Source of the DNA: UTCHB3 sp002050155
GTDB lineage: Bacteria; Bacteroidota; Ignavibacteria; Ignavibacteriales; Ignavibacteriaceae
Direction of reading: 5' to 3'
NCBI GenBank assembly: GCA_030584105.1
Contig: CP129491.1
Location: forward strand, 2,170,001-2,234,000
DNA length: 64,000 nucleotides
In this document: positions 36,893 to 45,195 of the stretch, piece by piece
Numbering within the stretch: position 1 is the first letter of the stretch
Layout of the letters: each line of letters starts with the position of its first letter
Notes under the pieces: model-generated
Database searches by the model: none
What the model was told of the DNA's origin: nothing
The model's input: the letters and a program-made list of their open reading frames with translations, nothing else
Program-made: the position numbers and the translations under genes

Positions 36893-38545
36893 TCACCCCT
36901 CGATAAGTTTGATTTTAATTTTTTTGGTTACGGTATAGAGTTCGTTTTCTTCGGTGAGGATGCCGGGGGAGATCTCCTCAATATCCACATAGTTTTTTTT
37001 GGGCAGGGCGACGAACTCGCAGAAGTCAAAAAGGCGACTGCGGTCTTTCAGGACGGGTGCAAAGTCAGTCAGGTTATTTTTGTTTATGTGGAACTCGGCA
37101 GTAGCAATAGTGCTGTCGAAGACGATTTCGAAAAAGGAGTCGCTCGCCGGTTTGCTTTGAAAATCGTCAACACTGAAGGTTCCGGGCTTAAGTGAGATAT
37201 CGCTGCTATAATCCGGCACATAATATGTTACCCGCATGCGCTCGAAGGTGCTTCTTAAATCGGGATTTGTTTTTCGAAGTGTCGCCTCAGAGCCTTTTCT
37301 GCTTCCGGTATCAGCCGGGTCTCCCTGCCTGAAGTCGGTTCTTGGGGCATTTTCGGAGGGGTCTCCCCCCTCTGAGGGGTATCTTTTATCGGGGGAGAGT
37401 TGCCCGCCGAGGCTGGCGGCACTTCCGGATTCAGAGGGGTTTTTTCCGGCGGAGGCGCCAGTTCCCTTTAGGTCAAACTCGCCAAAATTCCCCGTTTTCA
37501 GTACCTTTTCCAACAATCGACGGGTTGTTTTAATCCCGTGGAAGTTGTAAAGGGAAACCAAAAGTGTAATTAGCAGAAGGCACAGCGCTGTGAAAATTAA
37601 GATTTCGTTGGAAATGCCGCCTACGATCTCTTGCCCGCGATTGCTCGTACGGGATTGAGTGTCGGTGCCGACTGAATCATGCCCAAAGGAAGCAGTAAGT
37701 ATTTCGCTTTGGGTGCCGCTTCTGCTTTGTGTGCTACCTGCCGTGCTACGGGGATTAAAGTTCGCACCAGCAGAGGTTTCGCTTTGGGTGCCTGTGGAAA
37801 CGGTGCCGCCTCTATTGCCTAAACTTCCGGCTTTTAACTCATCGGACAGAGTGCCGCCTCTATTGCCTAAACTTCCGGCTTTTAACTCATCGGACAGAGT
37901 GCCGCCTCTATTGCCAAAATCACCCGCTTTTGTACCACCGGACAGAGTGCCCGATACTTCCAAAACGGCAAGTGCACCCAGGAAAGCAAAAACTATTGCA
38001 ATCCTAAAGAGCAACGCCCGGTAACTTAAACACTTTCTGTTTTGAGGGTTGGGCTGTGTTTTACTTTTTGCCGCACCACCGGACAAAGTCGCAACGCTTA
38101 AACACTTTCTGTTTTTGGGGTTAGGCTGTGTCTTAGTTTTTGCCGCACCACCGGACAAAGTCGCAACTTCTATATGCTTTTTGTTTTGGGGGTTTCCGCC
38201 GTCACCCGCCAATTCATAGTCTGTACAAAAAGGAATTTCATCCATATTATCCCGCTTGCCTAAGTTTTTATTGGGGTTACCCGCCACTTCACAGCCTGCA
38301 CGAAAAGGAATTTCATCCATACTATCCCGCTTTTCCGGGTTTTGATCGGGATCGCCCGCCAATTCATAGCCTGTACAAAAAGGAATTTCATCCATACTAT
38401 CCCGCTTGCCTAAGTTTTTATTGGGGTTACCCGCCAATTCACAGCCTGCACGAAAAGGAATTTCATCCATACTATCCCGCTTTTCCGGGTTTTGATCGGG
38501 ATCGCCCACCACTTCACAGCCTGTACGAAAAGGAATTTTATCCAT
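36893..38545 (-). CDS. Membrane protein composed largely of tandem repeats
   Basis: The open frame is 550 codons. Residues 1-115 are about four and a half units of 25 residues (MDEIPFRAGCELAGNPNKNL and a variant, alternating). Two 24-residue units (VATLSGGAAKxKTQPNP) follow, then a transmembrane helix (YRALLFRIAIVFAFLGALAVL), three 16-residue units (GGTLSDELKAGSLGNR), a Ser/Thr/Gln-rich stretch, a second transmembrane helix (ILIFTALCLLLITLLVSLY), another low-complexity part, and a unique ~120-residue C-terminal domain with no match that I know. The start is uncertain: each repeat offers an ATG and none has a good ribosome-binding site. The repeat region is open in several frames, so the N-terminal half may be translated differently or not at all. 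Confidence 0.5.
   Translation of the reverse strand: MDKIPFRTGCEVVGDPDQNPEKRDSMDEIPFRAGCELAGNPNKNLGKRDSMDEIPFCTGYELAGDPDQNPEKRDSMDEIPFRAGCEVAGNPNKNLGKRDNMDEIPFCTDYELAGDGGNPQNKKHIEVATLSGGAAKTKTQPNPKNRKCLSVATLSGGAAKSKTQPNPQNRKCLSYRALLFRIAIVFAFLGALAVLEVSGTLSGGTKAGDFGNRGGTLSDELKAGSLGNRGGTLSDELKAGSLGNRGGTVSTGTQSETSAGANFNPRSTAGSTQSRSGTQSEILTASFGHDSVGTDTQSRTSNRGQEIVGGISNEILIFTALCLLLITLLVSLYNFHGIKTTRRLLEKVLKTGNFGEFDLKGTGASAGKNPSESGSAASLGGQLSPDKRYPSEGGDPSENAPRTDFRQGDPADTGSRKGSEATLRKTNPDLRSTFERMRVTYYVPDYSSDISLKPGTFSVDDFQSKPASDSFFEIVFDSTIATAEFHINKNNLTDFAPVLKDRSRLFDFCEFVALPKKNYVDIEEISPGILTEENELYTVTKKIKIKLIEG
37803..37946. repeat. 48-bp minisatellite, three copies
   Basis: Units at 37803-37850 and 37851-37898 are identical as read; a third at 37899-37946 is diverged in its second half. 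Each encodes a 16-residue unit on the minus strand. Confidence 0.92.
38027..38170. repeat. 72-bp minisatellite, two copies
   Basis: Two near-identical 72-base units encode VATLSGGAAKTKTQPNP-type segments on the minus strand. They abut the 75-bp array on its right. Confidence 0.85.
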
Positions 38546-38575
38546 ACTATCCCGCTTTTCCGAGTTTTGATTGAT
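38198..38575. repeat. 75-bp minisatellite, about five copies with a 150-bp higher-order pattern
   Basis: ATG codons on the minus strand sit at 38545, 38470, 38395, 38320 and 38245, exactly 75 bases apart. Two unit types (ending NPDQNPEKRD- and NPNKNLGKRD-like) alternate, so the array probably grew by duplicating pairs. A partial unit continues upstream of the first ATG to about 38575. Confidence 0.95.
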
Positions 38576-38986
38576 TTCTCCGCCCTGACCACACCGAAAT
38601 TTATGCGCCGTTTGCTAAAACCTTAATGAAACCTTGCCGAAAACTTGCTAAAACCTTGACAATGATGCGCTGATTACCCGGTCAGGAGGTAGTGAATGTT
38701 TGCAACTGCAAATTAATTATAATCCAGCTAATGGCAAAAGAAAATGCACTAAATTGAGAAATTTTTTTGGTTTTCTGCAGGCTGTAAGGCAGTTATCAGA
38801 TACGGGGTTATAAGTAATCGTCAGATTTGACGCGCTGGTAACAAAAACACTCAACAAATAAATTGCTAAAGTGTTAAATCCAAAAAAACTCCCAGGCAAA
38901 CCGTAATCGTTCAGATAAAACCCCACAAACCTTAACCTTTAAAACCCATTACATAAAACTTAAATCACGCAAAAAAACAATAATAA
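38576..38986. other. Intergenic region between helicase and repeat-protein genes
   Basis: About 410 AT-rich bases. The phrase gctaaaacctt recurs (about 38617 and 38648). A 69-codon minus-strand frame (38717-38926) has no recognisable domain or good ribosome-binding site and is not counted as a gene. Confidence 0.5.
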
Positions 38987-41509
38987 TCAATTAACCGGTT
39001 CATTCTCAAAAGTTTGTCCGTATTCTTTTGCACTTATTACAGTATTATACAGCCCGACTGAGGTTTCATTGTGGCGGTTTACTCCTGTGTAAGCAAGGCT
39101 GGGGTCTTCATACCTTTTGAATTTATAGACGGCGTCGTTCATAAGCCCTTCATTGAAAAGCCCAAGACTCACTAAAAGCTCGAAATCGGGAATTGATAAC
39201 CCGGTTACCCGCTTGAAAAGGTCAGGTTCAAGTTCCCTAATTATATCCTGCAGGCTAAACTCCCGGAAATCAGTCAGATATAAGAAAACCGGTATTCTGG
39301 TAGCAAACTTGATCAGTTTTTCCTGAATCATTTTCCTTTTCGATTTATACTCTTTTTCCTCAGCAGTTAACTCTCTTTTTTCTTTATCTGAAAGTTCACG
39401 GTCGTTCGCGCTGTTTTTCAGTTTTTTGATAGTTTCCGATTTATTAATAATAGTTTCAATATCCTGATTCAACGATCTGAACCCCTCAATACTCATCAGC
39501 GCAGCCATAGCTTTCTCATTTGCCAGCAGGCGCCTGAGCGTGTTATTGTCAACATTTACGAGCAGAGCGCTCTCCCATCTTCTTGCAAGAAGTGTCGCTG
39601 TGGTACCACTCATCGCCATATCCAAAACCCCTGCAGCGTCTATCTGTTTCATTGAACTGCCATCGTAGGCAAGAATAGGCAAAAATGAGATAAACTCAGC
39701 CACTTTTTCTTCAGGATTTTTATTATTCACATCAAGCCGGCAACTGTAGTCAGCAATTTGCCTTAAAGCCCGGTCGGGTGCAAAATCGAAAACATAACAC
39801 TCTCTTTTCAGAATCTCTTCTTGGTTCGGGTTTTCGCCGTCAGGGTTCTTGATCACCCACGGTGTCTGCACCCGGAATGCCGCCTGAAAATAGGTTTCGG
39901 GGCTTGAGGAATTTCTTAGCATAAAAATGCCCGACCATGGCTTAACCGAAACGCCGGTGGTAAGTTTTCCGCATGAAAGCGTTATAGTTCTGGTTTTAAC
40001 GGGGTTATCCATCTCTTTAGAAACGGGCGGAAGTGCCTCTGCGCCAATACCAGCCCCTGAACCTGCAGCAACCACAATCCCGAACTGCCGGTAGAAATCA
40101 TTTTGCTCCTGCCTGAAAAGATTAGCCATTGCGTGGCACGCAGAAACACTCGGAAGAAACCAAAAAGTATGAGAAAGAATCTGAAGAAATCGCCTGTCGG
40201 AGTAGGGAAACGGCGGCTTTTTATCACCAAGTTTCAGATTATCAACCGTAGCCGGTGAGTGTGCGCCTCTTATCAAATCGAGCCATTTTTGAACTTCATT
40301 TTCATGAATAAATTTCGCAGCACTGAATTCGCCTTCAGCCTTAAAGAACTCGTTAAGGTCAAACTCGTTAAACTCACCCTTCAGCGCAATATCTTTAATT
40401 GCCGGCGGCAGTTGATAAGTCAGCATCACCATTCTTGGTAATGATTCGTAGGGGTTAGGTTCGTTTGGGTTGCTCCACTCAGCTTTTGCGCGTTGTTCAT
40501 CCGAGTAAGTCCAGTTAAAAATTTGTTCTTCGATAAACTCACCCGAAGCAATCGCTCTGAAAGGTGTTCCGGAAAGATAAAGATAGTGGTTTGTGGTTAT
40601 CGGCATAAATTCTTCGTCAAAATAATCAATACCGACACCCTCACCGAACTGAATCTCTTTTTTATCTTCCTCCTCAAAAAGGTCTTTTGCGTTCTCCCTC
40701 CATGCGCCGTAGTGATACTCATCCAAAATCACGCAGTCCCAGTTTGTTGTGTGCACCCACTCGTTTTTTGGCTTTATTCCCCCCGCTTCATTTTTTCCGA
40801 GAAAATCCTGAAACGAACCAAAACAGACCAAAGGTTTGGAATTGTCGCTAATTTCAAAAGTTAAACCTTTTTCGGAATAGAATTGCCATCCCGCAAAATC
40901 GATATGGGAAAGAAGGTCTTCTTCCCACGCTGTTTTAACCGCCGGTTTGAAGGTAAGCACGAGGATTTTCTTCCACCCCATTCTTTTTGCCAAGTGATAT
41001 GCTGCAAATGTTTTACCGAATCTCATTTTTGCATTCCAAAGGAAGTGAGGCGTTCTTTCTTTGTTTTCCGGCTCGGATTTAAAACTTTCAAAATAGGCGA
41101 TGGTTTTTTCAATCGCAGCTTCCTGCTCGGGGCGCAATTTGAATGTTTGTGTTCGATTTGCCTCGTTAGTCACCCCCTTTTGAACGGCAAGTATAGCCGA
41201 TTTAACCTCTTTAACAGTACATCTGAACCATTCACCGGCGGGATTACTAATCCCCATTTTTCTCAAATATTTGTGAACATCTTTATCCATGAAAGATGAG
41301 CCGTCGTCTCTCATCGCTTTTTCTTCAAGAACGATTCTGTAGGGGAGTTCACCCGGACGGCGGGTTGGGTATTGCCCGGCAACACGGGTTTTTGCGTCCC
41401 TTGTTGTATATCCGACTTTTAACAGCCCGTTGTACTTTGGGTTCGTATCTTCATAAGCGTAAATTGTCGGGTTAACTTCAGGCCTTAATGGGAAAAATTT
41501 CTCAGACAA
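38987..41509 (-). CDS. GIY-YIG nuclease fused to DExH helicase, restriction component
   Basis: The 840-residue protein opens with a GIY-YIG-type domain of the T5orf172 kind (TIYAYEDTN...GLLKVGYTTRDAKTRV...PTRRPGE) over the first ~110 residues. A superfamily-2 helicase follows: LRPEQEAAIEKTI, WNAKMRFGKTFAAYHLAK (Walker A, MRFGKT), DCVILDEYHYGAW (DExH box), LYLSGTPFRA (motif III) and LSCGKLTTGVSVKPW. The C-terminal ~250 residues are helical and family-specific. It would translocate on DNA and cut unmodified sites, with the two methylase-like genes upstream supplying modification and target recognition. It starts 56 bases after the second methylase gene. Confidence 0.88.
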   Translation of the reverse strand: MSEKFFPLRPEVNPTIYAYEDTNPKYNGLLKVGYTTRDAKTRVAGQYPTRRPGELPYRIVLEEKAMRDDGSSFMDKDVHKYLRKMGISNPAGEWFRCTVKEVKSAILAVQKGVTNEANRTQTFKLRPEQEAAIEKTIAYFESFKSEPENKERTPHFLWNAKMRFGKTFAAYHLAKRMGWKKILVLTFKPAVKTAWEEDLLSHIDFAGWQFYSEKGLTFEISDNSKPLVCFGSFQDFLGKNEAGGIKPKNEWVHTTNWDCVILDEYHYGAWRENAKDLFEEEDKKEIQFGEGVGIDYFDEEFMPITTNHYLYLSGTPFRAIASGEFIEEQIFNWTYSDEQRAKAEWSNPNEPNPYESLPRMVMLTYQLPPAIKDIALKGEFNEFDLNEFFKAEGEFSAAKFIHENEVQKWLDLIRGAHSPATVDNLKLGDKKPPFPYSDRRFLQILSHTFWFLPSVSACHAMANLFRQEQNDFYRQFGIVVAAGSGAGIGAEALPPVSKEMDNPVKTRTITLSCGKLTTGVSVKPWSGIFMLRNSSSPETYFQAAFRVQTPWVIKNPDGENPNQEEILKRECYVFDFAPDRALRQIADYSCRLDVNNKNPEEKVAEFISFLPILAYDGSSMKQIDAAGVLDMAMSGTTATLLARRWESALLVNVDNNTLRRLLANEKAMAALMSIEGFRSLNQDIETIINKSETIKKLKNSANDRELSDKEKRELTAEEKEYKSKRKMIQEKLIKFATRIPVFLYLTDFREFSLQDIIRELEPDLFKRVTGLSIPDFELLVSLGLFNEGLMNDAVYKFKRYEDPSLAYTGVNRHNETSVGLYNTVISAKEYGQTFENEPVN

Positions 41510-41565
41510 CGATTTTCTCCTCTCTAATCGCGGAGTTATGAATGTTGCCGGTTTTCAATAAAATT

Positions 41566-43104
41566 TTATTCTTTATTTCCATTATTCAATTCCATCGGGC
41601 GGATCATTGAGTCAATAAATGCAATTTCCTCTTCAGTTAAACCGTATTTTGCATAAAGCTTTTCGTCGGTCCAGCTCTCATTAAAATCCTGCATTGGCAC
41701 GAACTGATAGACTTTTGATGACGCATGCTGTGTACTTTTACGCAATAAAACCAAAAATCTGAATAATTTTGTTTTTATATAACTTATTGCGTTTTCAGCA
41801 AGAATTTTAGTTTTAAATGGCCCTATCATAACATAAGTTTCGGAGCATATAGTAGAAGGTGCACCATAAAATGGTTTATTAATAATCTGATGTGGATAGG
41901 ATTCGCCAGCACCGTAAGCCATTGTAATAAAAACTTTATGAGCATCAATCCAATCTTTATTAACCTGGATTATCTCCCTACTACAATATGAAATTGATTT
42001 GTTCCCATAAATTAACAAATCTCTTTCGGTATCTCTTTGCTTATTTCCTTTATAAAATGTCCTAAGTCCAAATGGTTTTTGATTACTTACAAGCTCGGCA
42101 AAAGATTTCTCTTTTAAAAAAACAACTTTCCGATAAATTGAAACAGCTTCATTGAACCTAATAAAAATGTCAGAATCTTTTTCAAGAAGATATCTTTTAT
42201 CTGTCGATTGCAAGTCACCTTGCTTTGTAGTTATTTCACACATACCAGAATAATCTCTATCCCATAAAAAATAGCAAACCCCACCCTTTATTTCTACGCC
42301 AGGAAAGCATTCAGTGGAAATTGGATAATCAACTAATTTACTTATCCGTCTATCATTCAACATCGTAATTCGGAAGTTATCTAATCCTCTTCCCCCTGAA
42401 AACCATCTTGAAGGAATAACCATGGTAATAAATCTTGGTTCTAAGGATTTCGCTTGTAAGACAAATTTATCATAAAGTGGGATTGCACCCCCTCGAATTC
42501 TAACCTCTGTTTGAGAATCACCTCCATCACTCAACTGATAAGGGGGGTTACCAACAATAACATCAAACTTCATGTTAAATAATTCTTCCGGATTTTCTGT
42601 GTGAATAAATTGATAAGCGTGTGTTTCAAGTTCTTCGCCCCTGTCATATACGGATTGGCTCGCACCGCAGAAAGAGCACCGTCCGTTCACCCAGGTATGT
42701 TCAATCCTGTTGTATAAAATATTTCCTTCTTCGGAGGTAAACCCCGTGCTGACGGAATACTTTCCGTTAGCCAGTCTTGAACAATAAAGAGTCCTCCTGG
42801 ATATAAGGGATGTAATATCTGTGATAGCAATTCCAAATATCTGATTGGTATAAATATGGTTGATTCTTTCCTGAAGATCGGGGAATTTACTTTTAAGCCC
42901 TCTGTTAAGCCGTTTCGCAATTTCACGGAGAAAAACCCCCGATTTGCAAACGGGGTCCAAAAATTTTACATCGGGGTTGCTCCATAATTCAGGGGGCAAC
43001 ATATCCAACAAACTGTTTGCTAACTCCGGCGGTGTGAAAACCTCGTCACTGCTCAGGCTTGCCAAACAAGAAAGAACATCGGGATTGTAAACCGACTCAT
43101 TCAT
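41566..43104 (-). CDS. Eco57I-like N6-adenine DNA methyltransferase
   Basis: The 512-residue protein has motif I FLDPVCKSGVFL (48-59) and the catalytic NPPY (186-189) preceded by FDVIVG, as in Eco57I-type enzymes. Between them is a cysteine pair CSFCGAS (about 143-149) that could bind zinc. The C-terminal part (PSRWFSGGRGLDNFR, then VFITMAYGAGESYPH and a helical end) fits target-recognition modules of type IIG/type I-like enzymes. It overlaps the preceding methylase-like gene by 8 bases. It modifies adenines at the recognition site of the system. Confidence 0.9.
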   Translation of the reverse strand: MNESVYNPDVLSCLASLSSDEVFTPPELANSLLDMLPPELWSNPDVKFLDPVCKSGVFLREIAKRLNRGLKSKFPDLQERINHIYTNQIFGIAITDITSLISRRTLYCSRLANGKYSVSTGFTSEEGNILYNRIEHTWVNGRCSFCGASQSVYDRGEELETHAYQFIHTENPEELFNMKFDVIVGNPPYQLSDGGDSQTEVRIRGGAIPLYDKFVLQAKSLEPRFITMVIPSRWFSGGRGLDNFRITMLNDRRISKLVDYPISTECFPGVEIKGGVCYFLWDRDYSGMCEITTKQGDLQSTDKRYLLEKDSDIFIRFNEAVSIYRKVVFLKEKSFAELVSNQKPFGLRTFYKGNKQRDTERDLLIYGNKSISYCSREIIQVNKDWIDAHKVFITMAYGAGESYPHQIINKPFYGAPSTICSETYVMIGPFKTKILAENAISYIKTKLFRFLVLLRKSTQHASSKVYQFVPMQDFNESWTDEKLYAKYGLTEEEIAFIDSMIRPMELNNGNKE

Positions 43105-43750
43105 TTTCCGTAAGCCTCAAAAAATGAGTAATTGGGTACTCAGCCACGGGAGTGGGTATGAACGCCTTTTCGCCAAGGTCAGAAAACAAGTTTTCTCCTT
43201 CAAGAGGTTGACTTTCAAGAAGGTTAGCCATTGTGTAGTCGCGTCTTTTTATCATATTATCGTTTACGAAGCTCCACTCACTGAAAACTATAGGTTCTGC
43301 CTTTTTATCGGGCGTTTTAAGAGTTAGGGCGTCACCCCAAAGAATATTACGATTTAAGATAAAACGGACTGAATTAAAACACTCGTGCCGGCACTTTTCT
43401 TTATAAAGCCTTGAATATCGATCGGTGAAAATTGCAAATAACCGCTCGCGACACTCAATTACATTGTCAGGAAGGATATCGATACCATAAATTGAGGAAA
43501 CAGCGAGCACACCATAGCGCTCCCATTCGAATTGACTGCTTTTGTAACGGGAATCGACAACCGTTAGTTTACGGCGAAGTATTTCGACGAGGAAATTCCC
43601 CGTTCCGCAAGCCGGCTCTAAAAACCGTGAATCGATCCGCTCGGTTTCCTGTTTTACGAGATCGAGCATGGCGTTAACCTCGCGTTCGGAGGTGAAAACC
43701 TCGCCGTGATCGGCGACCCGCTGCTTCGATTTAACCTGCATAGCGGTCAC
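43097..43750 (-). CDS. Short adenine-methylase-like protein lacking a catalytic NPPY
   Basis: The 217-residue protein has the N6-methylase motif I LEPACGTGNF (44-53), YGIDILPDNVIECRERL (motif II) and ILWGDALTL (motif III). At the place where NPPY should come it reads PIVFSEWSF, and it ends soon after. It is therefore a SAM-binding module without an evident active site. It may be a structural or recognition partner of the 512-residue methylase, with which it overlaps by 8 bases. Its first 44 codons and about 58 bases of its upstream region are duplicated exactly at 48922-49110. Confidence 0.82.
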   Translation of the reverse strand: MTAMQVKSKQRVADHGEVFTSEREVNAMLDLVKQETERIDSRFLEPACGTGNFLVEILRRKLTVVDSRYKSSQFEWERYGVLAVSSIYGIDILPDNVIECRERLFAIFTDRYSRLYKEKCRHECFNSVRFILNRNILWGDALTLKTPDKKAEPIVFSEWSFVNDNMIKRRDYTMANLLESQPLEGENLFSDLGEKAFIPTPVAEYPITHFLRLTENE

Positions 43751-43842
43751 AACTGATGATGATTGTTATGTGTGGCACTATAAACCCTGTTTTTGTTTCG
43801 CAAATTAGCAATAAATTTTTTATCCGCAAAGCGAAGAGGCTG
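43620..43842. repeat. Left copy of the long direct repeat flanking the 5.3-kb cassette
   Basis: Bases 43620-43808 are identical to 48922-49110 (189 bases by eye), and similarity continues to about 43842/49144 with only a few changes. The copy covers the first 44 codons of the short methylase-like gene and its upstream region. Offset between the copies is 5302 bases. Confidence 0.95.
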
Positions 43843-44047
43843 CAAGCAGCGGTTACTGATCAACCATAAGTTGCCATTCTACAACAGGGCGATTACCAAA
43901 CTACAAACACGGTTGGCAAACTGCATAATCAGCACAGTTGTTACTCAGGTATAATTAAACCGGTGAAACATTAGTACAGTATGGCTGGTGACCGTGCAGA
44001 CTTGAATCAGTTCAGCAATAAACACCCTTCAGAAAACGATCTCAAAA

Positions 44048-45073
44048 TCAGAAGGGAAGATCATACCCTCCCGAGGCACCATATTCATTATTAATCTCTT
44101 CGCTTTCAACAATTTTATTGATGATATTTCCCGCAGCTTCCTGCAAAAGATAACATTCATATACTCCTAACTTTTTGGATTCTGTTGTCAGAAAGTCGTA
44201 AACCTCCCACAAAGTTTTGCATTTTCCAAGTTGAAACATGTATTCTTTCAAATCGTAAACAGATACTGCCGGGGAAAGGATACTCTTAACCTTAGGGGAT
44301 AATTTAGCACCATAGACTATTGAATTAGCTTTAACCAGCTTTTTATTAAACTCGGGTGCAATTCGGTTAAATTCCTCTTCAAAATCTTTTAACGAAGATT
44401 TAAAGTTCTCAAACCCACCACGATTGTGGTAGAAAAGGGTAGTGTCTCCTTTTTCCATAGTTACCGCTCCGTTGGAACAAATATACCTCAATACATGGAC
44501 TGACCGGGAAAGTGCTCCAAACCCTGTCTGAGAATTGGTGAAGTGCAGGCTGTAACCCACCAAATCGCCGACTTTAACCTCTGTTTCTAACTTTACATTG
44601 GTTCGAAATCTTGTGATGTAAGGATCATAATCGACTGTAGTGATGCCGAAATGTTTTATTGCTTCATAGAACTTCAAATCTTCAACGGTTTCATAATTGT
44701 GGGCTAAGATGCTATAGACATAGTCATTCTCAATCCGTAAGTTTACTCTGCTATTGTTATAGTTCTGTCCTCTTCTGTCAATTTCAGTGAGCAGATCATT
44801 AATTATCTTTTCTTTTGCCTCCGTTGAAAGATAATTAACCATTTCAGTGCCGGTGTAAAACCAGCGAAAAATTTTCCTGACAAAAATGGTAGGAATAAGA
44901 AACAAGTCGCTTTTTTGACCCTCAACCTGAAGGAACAGTTTGTTATCTTTTATCAGCGCTTTTAAATGATATGGCGCTACCTCAAGGTTCTGTACCTTTA
45001 TTTTAGAACGGAAATCAAAAAACTGCTCCGGGCTTAAATTTACTTTTGAGTTTTGTTTGTTGTAATAGTACAT
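44048..45073 (-). CDS. DUF932-family protein
   Basis: The 341-residue protein matches the DUF932 pattern common on plasmids and phages: VGDLVGYSLHFTNSQTGFGALSRSVHVLRYICSNGAVT in the centre, with HNRGGFENFKSSL after it. The family has no settled function; it is often found near mobile or defence genes. No signal peptide. It is the last gene of the cassette on this strand and starts 122 bases after the helicase-nuclease gene, so it may have its own promoter. Confidence 0.8.
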   Translation of the reverse strand: MYYYNKQNSKVNLSPEQFFDFRSKIKVQNLEVAPYHLKALIKDNKLFLQVEGQKSDLFLIPTIFVRKIFRWFYTGTEMVNYLSTEAKEKIINDLLTEIDRRGQNYNNSRVNLRIENDYVYSILAHNYETVEDLKFYEAIKHFGITTVDYDPYITRFRTNVKLETEVKVGDLVGYSLHFTNSQTGFGALSRSVHVLRYICSNGAVTMEKGDTTLFYHNRGGFENFKSSLKDFEEEFNRIAPEFNKKLVKANSIVYGAKLSPKVKSILSPAVSVYDLKEYMFQLGKCKTLWEVYDFLTTESKKLGVYECYLLQEAAGNIINKIVESEEINNEYGASGGYDLPF

Positions 45074-45195
45074 TTTATTACTCCGTCTTTTTATTTGTTG
45101 TTTATCGTTTATTAATTTCTAAATGTGCCCCCTTATCCCTTAAGAGAGCCGGGTTTTTGTTTTTTCCGGTTTCGTAAAAAAAATCCAACACTTAT

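Noticed and set aside
38140..38574. Plus-strand 144-codon frame across the 75-bp repeats
   Set aside because: The repeat unit is a multiple of three, so several frames stay open together. This frame is antisense to the membrane-protein frame and has no domain or ribosome-binding site.
38198..38575. Possible CRISPR array because of regularly spaced repeats
   Set aside because: There are no unique spacers; units are contiguous 75-bp tandem copies and are open for translation. No cas genes are present.
38717..38926. 69-codon minus-strand frame with a hydrophobic stretch
   Set aside because: No recognisable domain, no clear ribosome-binding site, and low-complexity AT-rich DNA around it.
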